Shown in pieces: positions 1 through 23,666 of a stretch of 64,000 bases of DNA. Each line of letters begins with the position of its first letter. Position 1 is the first letter of the stretch. A program made the translations under genes and the position numbers. Below the pieces are notes generated by a model that saw only the letters and a program-made list of their open reading frames with translations, did not search any database and had not been told where the DNA came from. This stretch comes from Botryococcus braunii (lineage: Eukaryota; Chlorophyta; Trebouxiophyceae), in assembly GCA_002005505.1 (NCBI GenBank), contig KV908407.1, positions 199,711-263,710 of the forward strand, read 5' to 3'.

Positions 1-776
1 TAAGGTCGAAGGAAATGCTACATCCAGAACCAGCAATGAGAGGGCATGAGCAGAGGACAATGTGCTGGACCCTGTGCCAAGTGCTAGCACGAGGGTCGTG
101 TAGACTGAGAAAGGGAAGGATAGGCTTCACTTGTAACGTCTACAGGAAAGGAATGACATACACACGTGAAGTGTACGCAGTTGAGCGTTCCCACTGGGAA
201 GCTCCCCCAGGGGGTGTTCCAGCGTTGGGCAAGGTCCGGGGTCGGGAGTACCGACTCGGTACTGCCGTCGGATCGCTGGTGGCGATTCGAATCGGCAAGT
301 TCGAACCTCCGTTACTGTGTAGTAACTGTATCGGATTCATTCGGATCTCGAAGAACGGGTCAGTTCCTAGTACAACGCGTGGGTTGCAGCTGGTGGGGCC
401 CTCAGTTAGAGGTCCTCAGGGTTCAAAATTATGTCTTTACTAACGTCTGAGGTTGTTCTGCAGGCCAAAGCCTCAGGTCCCGCGGGCAACCACCTGCGCA
501 GTTGCTGGTCAACTACAGAAAGCTCGTGGGTAATTGAATAGGATTTTTGGCACTACAATGGATAGGCTTGTTGGTGTGAAAGCACTGCAGTGGATAGGCT
601 TGTTAGGGTGAAGACGAGCATTTCTTTCGCATTTTCCAGCCAGAAGTGGGTATCAGAGTGTCAAGTCCCTTTTGTACCGTGATTGCCAGGCGAGTGTGCC
701 TTATCGTGATGTAATTCTCTATTTAGGTAATATCTAGGTCGGGGTCGTGATAGTCTTTGCAAATTGGCTAGCCACT

Positions 777-1050
777 AGCTGAGATGAGCTCTCGAGAACG
801 TTCTTTACGTAGCTTTTTAAGCAATATAATTGGAGTGTATATGTAGCTGAGATGAGAACATTCTTTACGTAGCTTTTTAAGCAGCATAATTGGAGTGTAT
901 ATGTAGCTGAGATGAGAACGTTCTTTACGTAGCTTTTTAAGCAGCATAATTGGAGTGTATATGTAGCTGAGATGAGAACGTTCTTTACGTAGCTTTTTAA
1001 GCAGTATAATTGGAGTGTATATGTAGCTGAGATGAGAACGTAGCTTTTAA
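777..1050. repeat. 60-bp minisatellite, about 4.5 copies
   Basis: The phrase ATGTAGCTGAGATGAGAAC recurs at 841, 901, 961 and 1021, giving an exact 60-base period. Copies differ at only a few bases; the last is truncated after about 27 bases. Confidence 0.95.
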
Positions 1051-1082
1051 GTGATGCTTGGACCTCCCGCGAGGTCGATTTT

Positions 1083-1172
1083 ATGTGGATTTTCTGCGCA
1101 GATTTCTTCTTTTCGAGTCGGGATAGTCCTGATCGTGGCCGATTTCGGGCTGAAATTTCCTCTCGCGGGAGT
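1083..1172. repeat. Dispersed repeat, copy A
   Basis: About 90 bases resemble 62461-62553 in the same orientation. Shared phrases include TTCGGGCTGAAAT / TTCGGACTGAAAT and GAGTTCCCAG. The pair lies 61 kb apart at the two ends of the window, so this is a dispersed family member and not a local duplication. No coding potential was seen. Confidence 0.5.
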
Positions 1173-2298
1173 TCCCAGTAGTCTTAGTGGAGGTGACATC
1201 CAAACCGCAAGCTAATGAGAATGTATACAGGTAGCTTTCCCCGGACGTGTATGGGTGCTAACATGTTGCGACCTACTCACGAGGCACCTAGCCATCTAGA
1301 TCTTCCTACCACAAGGAAGGCCAAGGAAATTTGATATCCAAGATTTTAATAGCCAGGCCCAGCAGGAAGACCAAATATTTTTTCATTTATGACCAGCTGC
1401 GGCCAATATGGGTTACGAGAATGATAATAGCATCTTGCGATCAAATCAATCAAGTGGAATGACATCAACGTTGGTTACGCTCAAGTTGGTTAACATAGTT
1501 AGAAGCTTCTACACAAGCTATAGAGTTATAGAGTTTTGGCGCAACGAAGTGGGGCCATGACAATGTTGTATGACTAGCGAGCGTCAGAGTGAGTGATCAT
1601 ATGAGTGATATTATACATAATATCACTTTAAAGTTACTAAATATCACGGTTGGAACCTCCATAGAGGATCGACATCTTGGAACGGCCTTGATCAATCATC
1701 CATGAAAGACCTTCTTGCAGCTGCGGCTTATTACGATCATCCGACATGCTGTATGCGTTTTCAAAGGAGGGGTCTGTCGCCGTCTGGTGGATTTGAAGGT
1801 CTGGTGCCAAGTTCTGGATTGGCTGAAATGTCGTGAGGAAGATTTTCAGATCCATGTGATGGCCAAGGACGTGCACTCCTGCCCAGCACGAGGGATATAC
1901 CGTAAACGCAGTGATTGTGGATCTTCACACAACCGTTGGGTATGTTGCAATGCGGGCGCATGGTATATATACCATAGGTAGGTTGCCTGGATGCGCATCA
2001 GGATCCTGATGGGCCATTGACCGATCATCATATATGGTTATATTGATCCCTTGCTACCGTAAATAATACTTATGCACGCTATTAAACACACTGGAAGGTC
2101 TCGTCCTTGCCTTGAAGGCCAAACCTTTGAAACAAAGTCCGTGCTACACTCGAGAGCACCTTCACAAAATCGCATGCACATCATGAGCGCAATATGTGTA
2201 AAGCATGAGGACAATAGTATTGTTCCAATCGACGTCCAACAGTACTGTGAAGAAACAACGTCCTCTCTGAGTCTGTGCAGACTCAACAGATCTGTGCC

Positions 2299-2503
2299 GT
2301 GCCGTAACTACCTATAGGTGTCGTACATACGTATACCTGCAGGTTCCAAAGATACCTAGAGGTGGCATGCCTTACGGCTGCCTATATGTGCCGTAACTAC
2401 CTATAGTGTCGTACATACGTATACCTGCAGGTTCCAAAGATACCTATACGTGGCATGCCGTACGGCTGCCTATAGGTGCCGTAACTACCTATAGGTGCCG
2501 TGG
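2299..2503. repeat. About 88-bp tandem repeat, 2.3 copies
   Basis: GCCGTAACTACCTATA recurs near 2300, 2389 and 2477. The blocks between share GTCGTACATACGTATACC and GGTTCCAAAGATACCTA. Confidence 0.85.
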
Positions 2504-3501
2504 CGTAGCAATATAGCTACCTATGGTTACCTACAGATGTCCACGCCAAAATCCGTGCAATTTTAAAATTGCTGTCATGCCAGCCCCAAATGGTGTACAA
2601 GTACTGTCACCTTCAAAGGTCGTTCCTATATCTTTCACCTTATAAACTTGAGATGTCAAACATAGGTCTATGTCTGACATCTATGTATGTCTAGACAAAC
2701 CCGGAGCCGTTGATGGCATTGCATTCCTCAACGATTTTAACTAGCTAGAGGCATCAATGTGACACATCCGAGTGGTCCCCTTCCGCAAAAGGACTTGCAA
2801 ACCACAATTATATCCGGGAAACCTATTCCGGACCTGCCTACAAAATGACTCAGGCACAAGCACGAATCCAGCGCGAGACATACTTCCCAGAAAGGTTACA
2901 TAATATCTGATATCTCCCCATCATTCCAACCATCCGTCCTTCACTGCCAGCTCCAGAAATGACTACAGAAACTGAAAATTTCCCGTACCCCTTTCCCGTC
3001 TTGAGGTCAAGGTGTCGTGTCCAGACATCTCCGCTCCGCTGTTCCAGCCCCAAATAATTCCGACCTACCACACGGTTGCATTCTACGCAGAACTCACGCC
3101 TTGCACAAAACTCACCCGTGCGTATATCATTCTAGACATGCTAAAGTATCCGTAACCATAAAGAGCCGTACCCATTACCAAGGACTTACGCAGGCTTCAC
3201 GTATGTAGGGAAGGCCCTGTGGCAGGCGGCAAGCGGTACATTACATGATGAACCCGCGAGCTGGCATCTTCTGTACTTCAGGGGGAGGAGCGATCACATC
3301 GACAAGCCATCCAAAAATGCTTCTCCGCTGGGCTCCTGCAGAATGCATAGAAGCGAGGGGTCTGGTATCCACAGACTCTGGTTCCGCTGGCCACAATGAT
3401 TAGTCATATCATGATAACCACAAAAGCTCTAACAGGTACACGTGAGCTGGAGGGAGATGTGGACCAGCTTGTGCCTCCATGCCCTCCCGGAAAACCAGGA
3501 A

Positions 3502-3505
3502 GCGC

Positions 3506-3582
<77 letters not shown>

Positions 3583-3594
3583 CGCGCGCACGCG
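3502..3594. repeat. (CG)n(TG)n(CG)n microsatellite
   Basis: A pure alternating purine-pyrimidine tract lies just 3' of the BLI-like gene. CG blocks flank a long TG block, a composition prone to Z-DNA. Confidence 0.95.
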
Positions 3595-3744
3595 ACCGCA
3601 CGCGCCTGTGCAGCAGTTCTCGGGCTCGCGTGATCCATAAGCTTAATTTTGGAAGTGTCCCTCCCCCCAGCACCCTCCTCCCATGTGCATCCCCCACCCT
3701 TCAAGCCTCCTGCACAAGACGGGGTAAGGCAAAGAAAGGCGCTG

Positions 3745-12764
<9,020 letters not shown>

Positions 12765-13750
12765 ATTAATTCGTTCTTGCAATGTCACAACAAGGCAGAA
12801 GAGACTCGGGTCCAGATGGAATCGGCATCTCAGGTACGAGTTCCCCTGCCTGCGTAGAGCAGAATGACCCCATGGTCTACTCACCACCACTCAGTACATG
12901 GAACGCTCCCACTGAAACTTGAACCCCGGACGGGTGTGCGAAGCAGCTGAACCTCCTTTCCTGCTTTTCTTTTCTTTTAGATTTCCTGGGCGGGGGCCGT
13001 TGGAATGAGTCATCGGTTGGGGCTGGGGGGACCTGGGGTCTCAAGGTTCGGGGGACTGGGTGACCGCCGGTCACTGACCGGATGTGTTTAATGAACACGC
13101 ATATCATGTACAGTCTCTCTGGATAGCGTAACCCACAGGTTTCCACAGAAAGGACATGTTGGGAAGAGTTCATAAAGAGTGTATGTAAATTGATTTTTGG
13201 GGTTGGGGGGGGGGGGGGGGGAGTGTATGTATACCGCATTGTCATTTTGGGGAGGGGGTAGGGGTGTGCAGGGAGCCATTTCCATTTTCCCAGGATTTAT
13301 TCAGGTCTTTTCTATGTCACTGGTATACCATACATAAGGAAGGAAGAAAGAAAACAATAGATTCAGAAGCAGGCACTATGAACAGATTTCACAGGGATAT
13401 TGCCTCATGATCGTGTGTCACCTTTTTGGGAGTATCGGGTGGGAGTTTAAGTCTCTTCCCCCCATCTTCCCTTTACCGATGCCCATGACTAATGACTATG
13501 ACCGATGACCATGACCGTGACCGATAACACTGTCGCTGATCCTACAGCTCACGTCATCACGGTGGAATATACTGACATTGCACGTTGGCACTGACCAGTC
13601 CTGACACTGCTATCCGTCATGACTGAGTTCCGCGCATCACCAACCCAGTCGGAACAAGCAACTCTGTGCAAGTGCTGCTCCTGTCATGTGCACATGTGTC
13701 CCAGCCGATGCGTGAGTAGTTGTACAGCCCCCACCCCCCCCACCCCCCCC

Positions 13751-13752
<2 letters not shown>

Positions 13753-13786
<34 letters not shown>

Positions 13787-13807
13787 ACACACACACACAC
13801 ACACACA

Positions 13808-13868
<61 letters not shown>

Positions 13869-13904
13869 GCGCGCGCGCACATGCACGTACACACACAGAC
13901 ACAG

Positions 13905-13982
<78 letters not shown>
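13753..13982. repeat. (CA)n/(CG)n/(CA)n array
   Basis: CA blocks interrupted by TCACAA and a 12-unit CG block. Confidence 0.95.
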
Positions 13983-13985
<3 letters not shown>

Positions 13986-14455
13986 AAACCAATAATTGAA
14001 TGCAAGGTGGGGACTGGGGCTCCATATGTCGACCAAACTGAGGTTTTACCCTTAAGGGCTTGAAAGGACTCCTGTGCTACATCAGCTTTAAGACCCTCTA
14101 GCTAGCTCGCGACCCGATTAGAGAACTTACATAGGACATGTAATTTATGTATATATACAATATGCATTACAGCGCCAGGGCTACCAGCCCGAGGAACCAC
14201 ATACCTGCAGATAGCTATATACAATGTGCATAACAGCGCTGTAACTTACCAGCAAACCGTGGCCAGCAGAAAGGAGACCCCATGCCATTCTGAAGGGATG
14301 GACAGTAACAGTCCTCTTCAAGAAGCACAGCGAAAAGTGTTAGCACACGGCGCGCCAGGTGGCCACACGTATGGACGGGCTGTTGGGTCCTCCCGGGACG
14401 GGCACCGCAGTGAGCTCACTGCACAAAAAAACAATGGAGAGGGAGGGAGGAAGGG

Positions 14456-14641
<186 letters not shown>

Positions 14642-16861
14642 AGGGGTGGAGCGGTGACCAAGAAAAGTGAAACATAAGAGGTTGATATACCCGGGCCCGG
14701 TAGTGGACAGAAGCTTTAGTCACTACAGTGTCAATAGCTATCGCATTGCTTGGCTAATTAGTTGGAAACAAAGATGTGAGAAGAACCTTGACATGAGAGG
14801 AGCTGCAACCCAAAGGGATAGAGATGTGAAGCAATGGTGCCCCAGCTGCTATATTCGAATTGCGCAGCTGGGTCATTATGCACTTTCTCGTATAATGTTA
14901 TGATTAGCGAGTCTTACAGAGACGGTTACATCTGCAGCTTGAAGCTGCATCTGCAACATAGCTACCAAAGAAAAAAAAGAAAGAGGAAATCTCTGGCTTT
15001 AAAGGAAGAAATCTCTGTTTGTCTGCCCCGCATGCCCACGTGTACAGCTCTGAGTTCCCAACGTGCTATATGTAGTGTGGTATATACGTATTTCATGCTG
15101 CGCACCACATTTCATGCTGCGCACCACATATATGTACATTTCATGCTGCACACCACGACATGCTTTAACCTACACGTTCTGTGCACACGCCTGGCAGTAA
15201 CACGTGCACCTCAAGATTTGGGCTACAGTTAGAACCCTGAAGTAAGGCCGTTCATAAACTCCTTGGAACCCAATGATCCCTTCGTCAAGCAGGCACTGTG
15301 AAGACAGTGCCTGCTTAAGCTTAAGCTGTATTTACTTGCAATCTGATGAACAAACAAAAAATTCTAATGACCTTGCCTGATACCGAAAGGTTCGAGTGTA
15401 CATGATAAAAAATTAAATTCCATTGCCGAGGCCAAACCTGGATAATGGAAGGTCCACCCGACCACCCAACCCAGTACTTGAAGTCCGCCTGCTGCGGTAA
15501 GAAGGCGGGCTCATGGGGCTCCTTTTGAGCAAGATATATTTAGTATACGCGTATATACAATATACACGCAGCGGAGCTATGCCACCAAAGTGAAACGCTA
15601 ATCCGTAGTTGGCCACATGCGACACAACGTGGGGTTCACGTGCCACTAGTACTTCTGTACATACACAGGTGAATATGATGACGATGTAATTAATGTACTG
15701 GAAACGCACCGGCATGCTCGGCAACTGTCGTGTACACACCCCGACGCGTCGACTGATGCATGCGTAGGCACCTTTGACGTTGGCAGCCAATGGTGCAGAG
15801 TTTGTCATGCCCAGGTTCCTAAAACTAGTAACTAATGTATGGCGGCGAGCCGCAACGAACAAATTGCTTCAACGAAGAAATTTAAACGCAAACGTAAACA
15901 ATAAATGGACGTACACAGTATACTCCCGCTCTTGGCAAGAGAGCAGCAGCCAAGAACACACCAGAGAGAACAAAGGTCAAAAAGAACTTCCCACGGGGCC
16001 CTCGCACCTAATTGCCAATGGGCATAAAAGGCCGCAAGCACCCCATACCCCTGCAACCCCCCTCTCAAACCGACCGGGGGGAGATTCCACGACGTCTGAG
16101 GAAAATCGAAAGTCACCAGGACTTGCGCAGGGTCCACTTATATGTTCCTAACTTCGAATGTTGACCTGACACAACCGAATAGAGTGAAAGGTTCCAGCAA
16201 GCAAGTTCCGAATGGATAAGCCTACATACTGCGCGCAAAACTAACAAGCGCAGCGCTTGTTAAAATCATTTGCGTCCTCCCCTCTTCTCACTAGACAGAC
16301 AGCTTCCAGAATGGTGGAAGGTCAAAGGACCACTGCAGCTCGCACGACGTCATATGGATGATCCAATATTAGATCATGTTCTTTGGGCGTGGGATACGAC
16401 ACTCGGATTTTCTCAAATAAACACAAACGTGTGGAAGCCTGAAATCATCGATGTCGATGGTATATGTATGTACCGTTCCCCATGTCGACGTCAAGGTGTA
16501 CCACCCCACAGCATGTGGAATGGCATGTCTCCTAACTTCGCACAAGCATCCAAAATGGTGGAAAGCTTGTGCCTGTTCAGGGCCTGTGTATGTATGTGAT
16601 GCTACATAGGCACGTAGATCACAGCATCCTAACTAGTGCGATGTTAGAGTATATGTAGCAATTAGGAGACCGCCTTCCTTGAGGGTACAATTGTGCTGAC
16701 CAGGATTTTACTCATGAGGCACCTTGGAGCGAATGCATTCGAATCACTTGAATCATATGAAACAGCTGGAGGCCCCGACCAGGGCCCAGTCCGGGGTGCC
16801 AACCATAGCGCAAGGTGTAGCAGTCCCCACTTTCCGGAAATGCAGCAGACAACGCATCGCG

Positions 16862-16905
16862 AACTGTCTTGATCTGGTCAATCGATTGACAAGATCAAGA
16901 CAGTT
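16862..16905. repeat. 44-bp near-perfect palindrome
   Basis: The arms AACTGTCTTGATCTGGTCAA and TTGACAAGATCAAGACAGTT are reverse complements except at one symmetric pair near the centre. It centres on ATCGAT with no loop. Confidence 0.9.
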
Positions 16906-17701
16906 TGCAATGCATTATTTGCTGATGTCTGTGGTCTGCGATCTGGCCAATCTCAGAGGTAATCGCATGCATGGAGAACGCTTGCTTACACCTGTAAGCA
17001 CATACTTGACCAATTCCTCTGTTCCAATTCATACGTATATGCGTTCAAACTGCACCGTTAACCTTGCTGTCTTCTCGGCTTCTTTTCCCCTGCCTGCTTG
17101 TGCCGCGCCTAATTTCAGAATTCTACAGACAATCACAAAAAAAAAAAAAAGTCAAAAGCTGCAGCTGCCTTCATCACCTTGGGAGGACCAAGGCGGAGGA
17201 GTTGCTCGACCAAGGTTCATGAATTCAGAACTTTGGTGAAAACTCGTAAGACTTAGGTAATTAGCACTCCGCCTTCCCCTAACAAATGCAACGACAAGAC
17301 TGAGCCCTGCCACAATTGGAATAGCCCTACACGCAAGAAAGTAAAGAAAATATACCTCCCAGGCAACAAAACTCTGAAGCTGCTCGCCGGCAAAATGTGT
17401 CCATACGCCCGATTTGTGGACACCCACAAACTTCTAGCAGCATTGTCCCCTTTGGCCAGGAAAAAGCAACCAGGCCAGCACTTTTAACTAAATAGCTTTA
17501 GGTCAGGGGTTAGCTAGGTAATTAAGATAGCTATTCCAAAAGCTGCTCTCCAAAAGCTGTGGAGCCGAGCCCCATTACCATAAGCTTTCCATGCATTAAG
17601 ATATGCGCATGCAGTCTTGAGACACCTTTGTTTCGCTGATATGTGGACAGAGCATACAATTACGTGCTGACACGTTCAACCTGGAGGGGCAGTTAGAAGT
17701 A

Positions 17702-18998
<1,297 letters not shown>

Positions 18999-20332
18999 CT
19001 CCTGCAAGCCCATCGCGTGGTATCAGGAATCCGACTTATTCCAAAATGTCCCAAAGCAGCCCCGTAACAAGGTCTCCGTTTTTCGACCGAATCTATCTTC
19101 AAACCGCTGAGTTAACCATTTGAATAAGATGTATCAATTCGACAGAAGAGTAACAAATATCAAAAATAAGCTTGGCTTGGCGGCATTTGCCAGAAATCCT
19201 AGGACGTTGGATTTACGCATCTTCGAACCTACTGCTACAAAGGCACATCCCGCAGCTCATAATAAGGGAGTTCTAACGTGTTTGAAAATGTCACCTTAAG
19301 TGGTCAAAATTGAAAAGTGAAGAAGGTAAGCCTGTCGAGGTTTCCGTTGAAGGCGCAGTCGGCCGCAAATTCTGCGTTGTTGATGTAAGAAGGGTTCGAT
19401 ACTTGATTGTTGGTTGTGTATTTCTGTATTATTGAAACTGTGAAATGCAACGATTCAAGTTGCTGGTAAGAGAGTTGACTTTAAGCATCAGTCCGCAGAC
19501 CCACGATCATCCAGTACGGCAGCGTCACCCGTTCGTTGGCATTCCTGTCCCTTGACTGTCCCAACGCGGGAAGAAATGGACCTTCTTTACCAACGGGCCG
19601 CATGAAATTGTCCCTTGAAGATTCTCAGGGCCAGTGTACACTTAGCCACACGCAGCCACGCTAACTTTTCCACCACTAGCTGCCCCAGGACGACAAAAAG
19701 TACGCTGGAAGCGCCAAAGAATCCCACCGTCCTCAAACAGGTCCAGTCCCTGAAGACTTCACGAATTTTGCGGCCTCAAGAACGCAGTCGGGGCCCTCAC
19801 TGCTTGCTACAAGTCAGCATGAGTTCCAAATAGGTTCCAAAAGGACAACGTAAAAATCCTGTAACGAGATTGCTCGAAGAATTAGAGGGGCCCAGACAAG
19901 TACGGGGCCACGTCGAAACCCCACCTGTCTCCTGCTAGTAAACAATATGAAGATTGGATAATTTTATAATTGGGAAAAGTCTCCTTCGCCTGCAATACAG
20001 TATTTATTATCGTAACGATAAAGAGTGAGAACTTTTTATATTATCAAGAGTGAAGCCTATCCTAACCGCACACCTCGCAATACAGTATTGTATCTCAGCA
20101 CTACAAGGGGGTCAAAAATGTCATCCAACACAAAAGAAATGCGGGAACAAAGCTCGTGTGAAGTTATTGCTGCCAGAAGAAAAGAAAAGAAAAGAATTAC
20201 ATCAATCCAGCCCAGAGGGCATGATGAGATGCAGACGGATAATCCAACAGTATGTGAGAAAATAGTTGGAATAACACCATGCTAATAACACGGATAACAA
20301 TACTGATAACTCTATAATGAAGAATGGCAAAG
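18999..20332. other. Gene-free interval
   Basis: No coding exon recognised. It contains the 13-bp direct repeat and inserted fragment at 19992-20089. The right end (from about 20200) is likely the 3' tail of the retrotransposon that follows on the minus strand. Confidence 0.4.
19992..20089. repeat. 13-bp direct repeats flanking a 72-bp insertion
   Basis: GCAATACAGTATT occurs at 19992-20004 and again, identical, at 20077-20089. The 72 bases between end with AAGAGTGAAGCCTATCCTAA followed by CCGCACACC, a sequence also seen at 24330, 37944 and 44708-44773. The arrangement looks like a target-site duplication around a tiny mobile fragment. Confidence 0.6.
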
Positions 20333-22665
20333 TTACCGCAGCTGAAACGCTTGACGGGCCTGGAATGCATCAAAGATAAAATTAACAACCGCAACCTGAT
20401 CCCTTTTCCAAATGAAGTTACGTAGTGACCACGAGAGGGACGAGAACAGATGTGGGTAGCAGTCCCGAACCTCAGCAACTGCGGGGCAATGAAATACAAA
20501 ATGATGCTCATACCCCACTGCTATGCCACACATCTCACATAAACGCTGTGAACGGGGGATATGGGTGCGTCTTCCTACATCAATAGGTACGTCATGGACT
20601 CCAAGACGAAACTTAAAAATTTGCCTTACACGCCTAACACTAACTGGAAGAGACAACTGTATTTCACGTTAAATCGGCCTTGTTCGTGCGAACCATCTAA
20701 GTGCATAACTGGGGGTCCTTAGGTGCTAATCTAGAAGATATGTGCAATCCCTCATCCGAGAGCCGCTGGGTACTAGTGAGTATTGCCCTGAAAGTATCCA
20801 TGTCCACCTCATGAGGGCTACGACAGTCCAGCGGACAGGGGTACTTAAGTTTTCTCAAGGCACGCATGAACGCGCCTGCCCAAGTTGGACTATGTGTCGT
20901 GACCCCATAGTAGCATGAGTCCCTAAGAATACTCGCATACATGTGATCCTCTGGGAGGTCACAAAGAGAATTCCAAAACTTTGCCATGCGCTTCAACCAT
21001 TGATGTCGAAGTGGGCCGGATGCCGCTCTCACGAAGAAGGACATCCGCGGATGCCTAGCTCACAAAGAAGGATATCTGTTCTAACCGTGCGCCGGACCCC
21101 AATGATCATGCGCAGCATACTGAGAAAACCATTTTCCAGGTTTTTCACCGAAGACCCACAGAAGGGCTTGGGGAAAGTGTGTACACCCCAAATTTCGCAT
21201 GCGTATGACGCGGTGGGGACAACACATGTTAAAACGAGCCGGATAAGGATCCCAATTGAGACCGCACAATCTAGGTTACCATTTCGCTGTTGTATTGAGG
21301 ACCACGCCCCCCACATCTTCCCTCGTAAATGGCCAAACCTGCCACTGAAGAAATGACGATCCCAAGGTGGCGACACTGTGTAACCACCTTTAGGGACGCC
21401 CCCTAGCATGTGCATGGTTGACTACTAGTCAATGACTAGCAAAGTGTATTGCCCCCTCAGGAAACACCATTGTGAGGCACTTACTATCTTGTACTTCCAT
21501 AAGGGTCAATGCACACCATTCTGCCGCAGCCTGTAGTAGATACTGCATTTCCATCCAAGTGGTGGCCAGTAACTTGAAATCATCTGCATACCCTAGAATG
21601 GGTACGTGCCGTCCATCTCGAGTTTTGGGACCCATGTTTGGACACCGTGCCTCAATAAATCGTATTAGACCATCTAAAAACACCCCGAATAAAGTGGGAC
21701 TTAGAGGTGATCCCTGTGTGATGCCTGCACGAGGTTTGTTCAAATCCCCGTAAGTACCTCCTACCGATAGTGTAATGTCCGCATCCTCATAGAGTGATTT
21801 GATGGCCTCTAAGAATACACCATTACTACCATGAGTATTGACCCCCACACGATGCAACGCCTCCCATAGAAGCTCTCGAGGGACCCCATCACATGCTTTT
21901 GAGAGGTCTAACTTACATAATAGTTGTGGACTTTCTGGAAGTGCCCTATCAACGAAATGTTGGAGTGCAAAGAGCTGGTGCAGGGTGGAGAACCCTGGGC
22001 GAAACCCGACTTGTGCTTCACATCTGTACTTTAGACTTTCGAGGTGTTCCACAAGTCTGTCGCTGAGAAGGTGGCATCCCTCCATAATTGTAAATGGTTG
22101 GTCGGAGATTTCCCCCCTATCATGTGCCGGTTTGGGGTAAGCTACGTAGCTGGTGTATTGGTGACAATGTGGTATGGACTATGTTATCACGCGATGGTTC
22201 AACTCCTACTAAGTTCTTCATAAACGTGTCCCATGCACCATGTGAAAGCAGTGGGATTGGTAACCCTACAGGTGATCCCCGGAACAACTGCCAAAATCGA
22301 GGGGGGTTGACATAAAACATATTCAACCTTTCTTGCGACTGGGCCAATAACCAAGCACGTTTTTGAGAACGTACATATGAGTGATATTTGCGTTCCAGTA
22401 GCCGCACTTCTTCAAATTGATACCCATATTGCCGACCTGCTCTCCTCCACTCCCTTTTTAATCGTTGACATTCTTCATTAAAGATGGGCTTTCGAAATCT
22501 ACCTTGACCCTTACGCCGTACGCGCAATGGCATGCCTACCTCAATTGCAGCATTCTTCACCACTTCGGAGAGACCATCTAATGCTTGTGCCAAATTGCCT
22601 TCATCAGCCATGTGAATGCATTCATTGAACCTTGTGTTAGCTCGTTCTAAACTTTCAACATGCAC
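20333..22665 (-). mobile_element. Decayed, 5'-truncated non-LTR (LINE-type) retrotransposon
   Basis: Five consecutive minus-strand open segments belong to one retrotransposon protein but sit in different frames, so the copy is inactive. In order: a pre-RT region (22665-22120); reverse transcriptase (about 22140-21429) with [33 protein letters not shown] and the catalytic box ILGYADDF; a post-RT region (21415-21029); a connector (21044-20697) with WAGAFMRALRKLKYP; and a C-terminal zinc-knuckle-like segment (20656-20333) with [20 protein letters not shown]. No endonuclease domain is visible upstream of 22665, fitting 5' truncation during target-primed reverse transcription. Family (clade) not assigned. 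Confidence 0.88.
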
Positions 22666-22947
22666 AACACCGTTAGGAGGAACAAATTTGGAACAAATTT
22701 TTAAAACATAGAGACGGGAGATCGGAAGTGGACCTCACGGCTAAAGACTACCACGGAAAGGGAAGACTGTCACAGGTAATTGGAAGGCTTAGTAGACCGC
22801 AAGTAGGGAATGGGAGCCCCGTGAGGTGGGGGTTGTCTGTAAAGGGCAAAGGCGTTCAACCTGTCGGCCATCCGGCCTTGTCTCTCTCTGTACTACCCCT
22901 TTGGAAATCCACCCAAACTTGTCAGTTCTACCACAAAGTAGGGTAGA

Positions 22948-22949
<2 letters not shown>

Positions 22950-23021
<72 letters not shown>

Positions 23022-23030
23022 CGACGACGC
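22950..23030. repeat. (GAT)n trinucleotide array
   Basis: About 25 uninterrupted GAT units followed by GAC units. Confidence 0.95.
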
Positions 23031-23636
23031 ACGTGGGTATTGCAGGGGTAAGGTGCATACATGTACATGTATACAAATGCTTACATAGACTTTCCCCCCG
23101 CGTGTGCCAGATCCTGCACACTTCACAATATTGTTTGTCATGCACACTTCACACCAACTTAATGTTTCCTCCAACATGGGCTGGGCTGGCCCCGGGACAT
23201 GTATACACGTGTACGTACTTAACCTTAGGTCTCACTATTTTGCTACAGCTGGTCGGTTTTTATCCATCCTTTCCAACCGGCATTACTCGAGTAAGATGCA
23301 TACATAAGCTTTACATAACCTTTTCCTCTGCGTGTGCCGGGTCATGCACACTTCACCACATTATTCGTCATGCACACTCACATCATTAAAGTTTCTATTG
23401 ACGCGGGCTGGGCTGATCCCGGGACGTGTCCTTAACCTAGGTCTTGGGTCTCACAATTTTGCTACAGCTGGTCGGATTTCATCCATCCTTGCAACCGGAC
23501 TTGTCTTGCTTACCCTACAGGCTGTAGTCTACAGCATCCTGCGGGTGTTGGCCATGCAAGCCGCGGGCTGGAGACCCAGTTAGGTTGCAACTCGTGCTGA
23601 GTCACGCTGGTCAGCAGGACATGTTAAGAGGACCTG

Positions 23637-23666
23637 AGGTTATGAGCTGGTTGCAGCTCATAACCT
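23637..23666. repeat. Hairpin with 12-bp perfect arms
   Basis: AGGTTATGAGCT and AGCTCATAACCT are separated by a 6-base loop (GGTTGC). Confidence 0.9.

Larger units (their letters stand above)
1..3744. other. Gene-free left flank
   Basis: I see no convincing coding exon here on either strand. Open frames are short and show no family motif. The stretch holds two minisatellites (listed separately), a CG/GT dinucleotide array at 3502-3594 and otherwise unique-looking sequence. The last ~150 bases before 3745 would contain the 3' untranslated region of the BLI-like gene. Confidence 0.5.
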
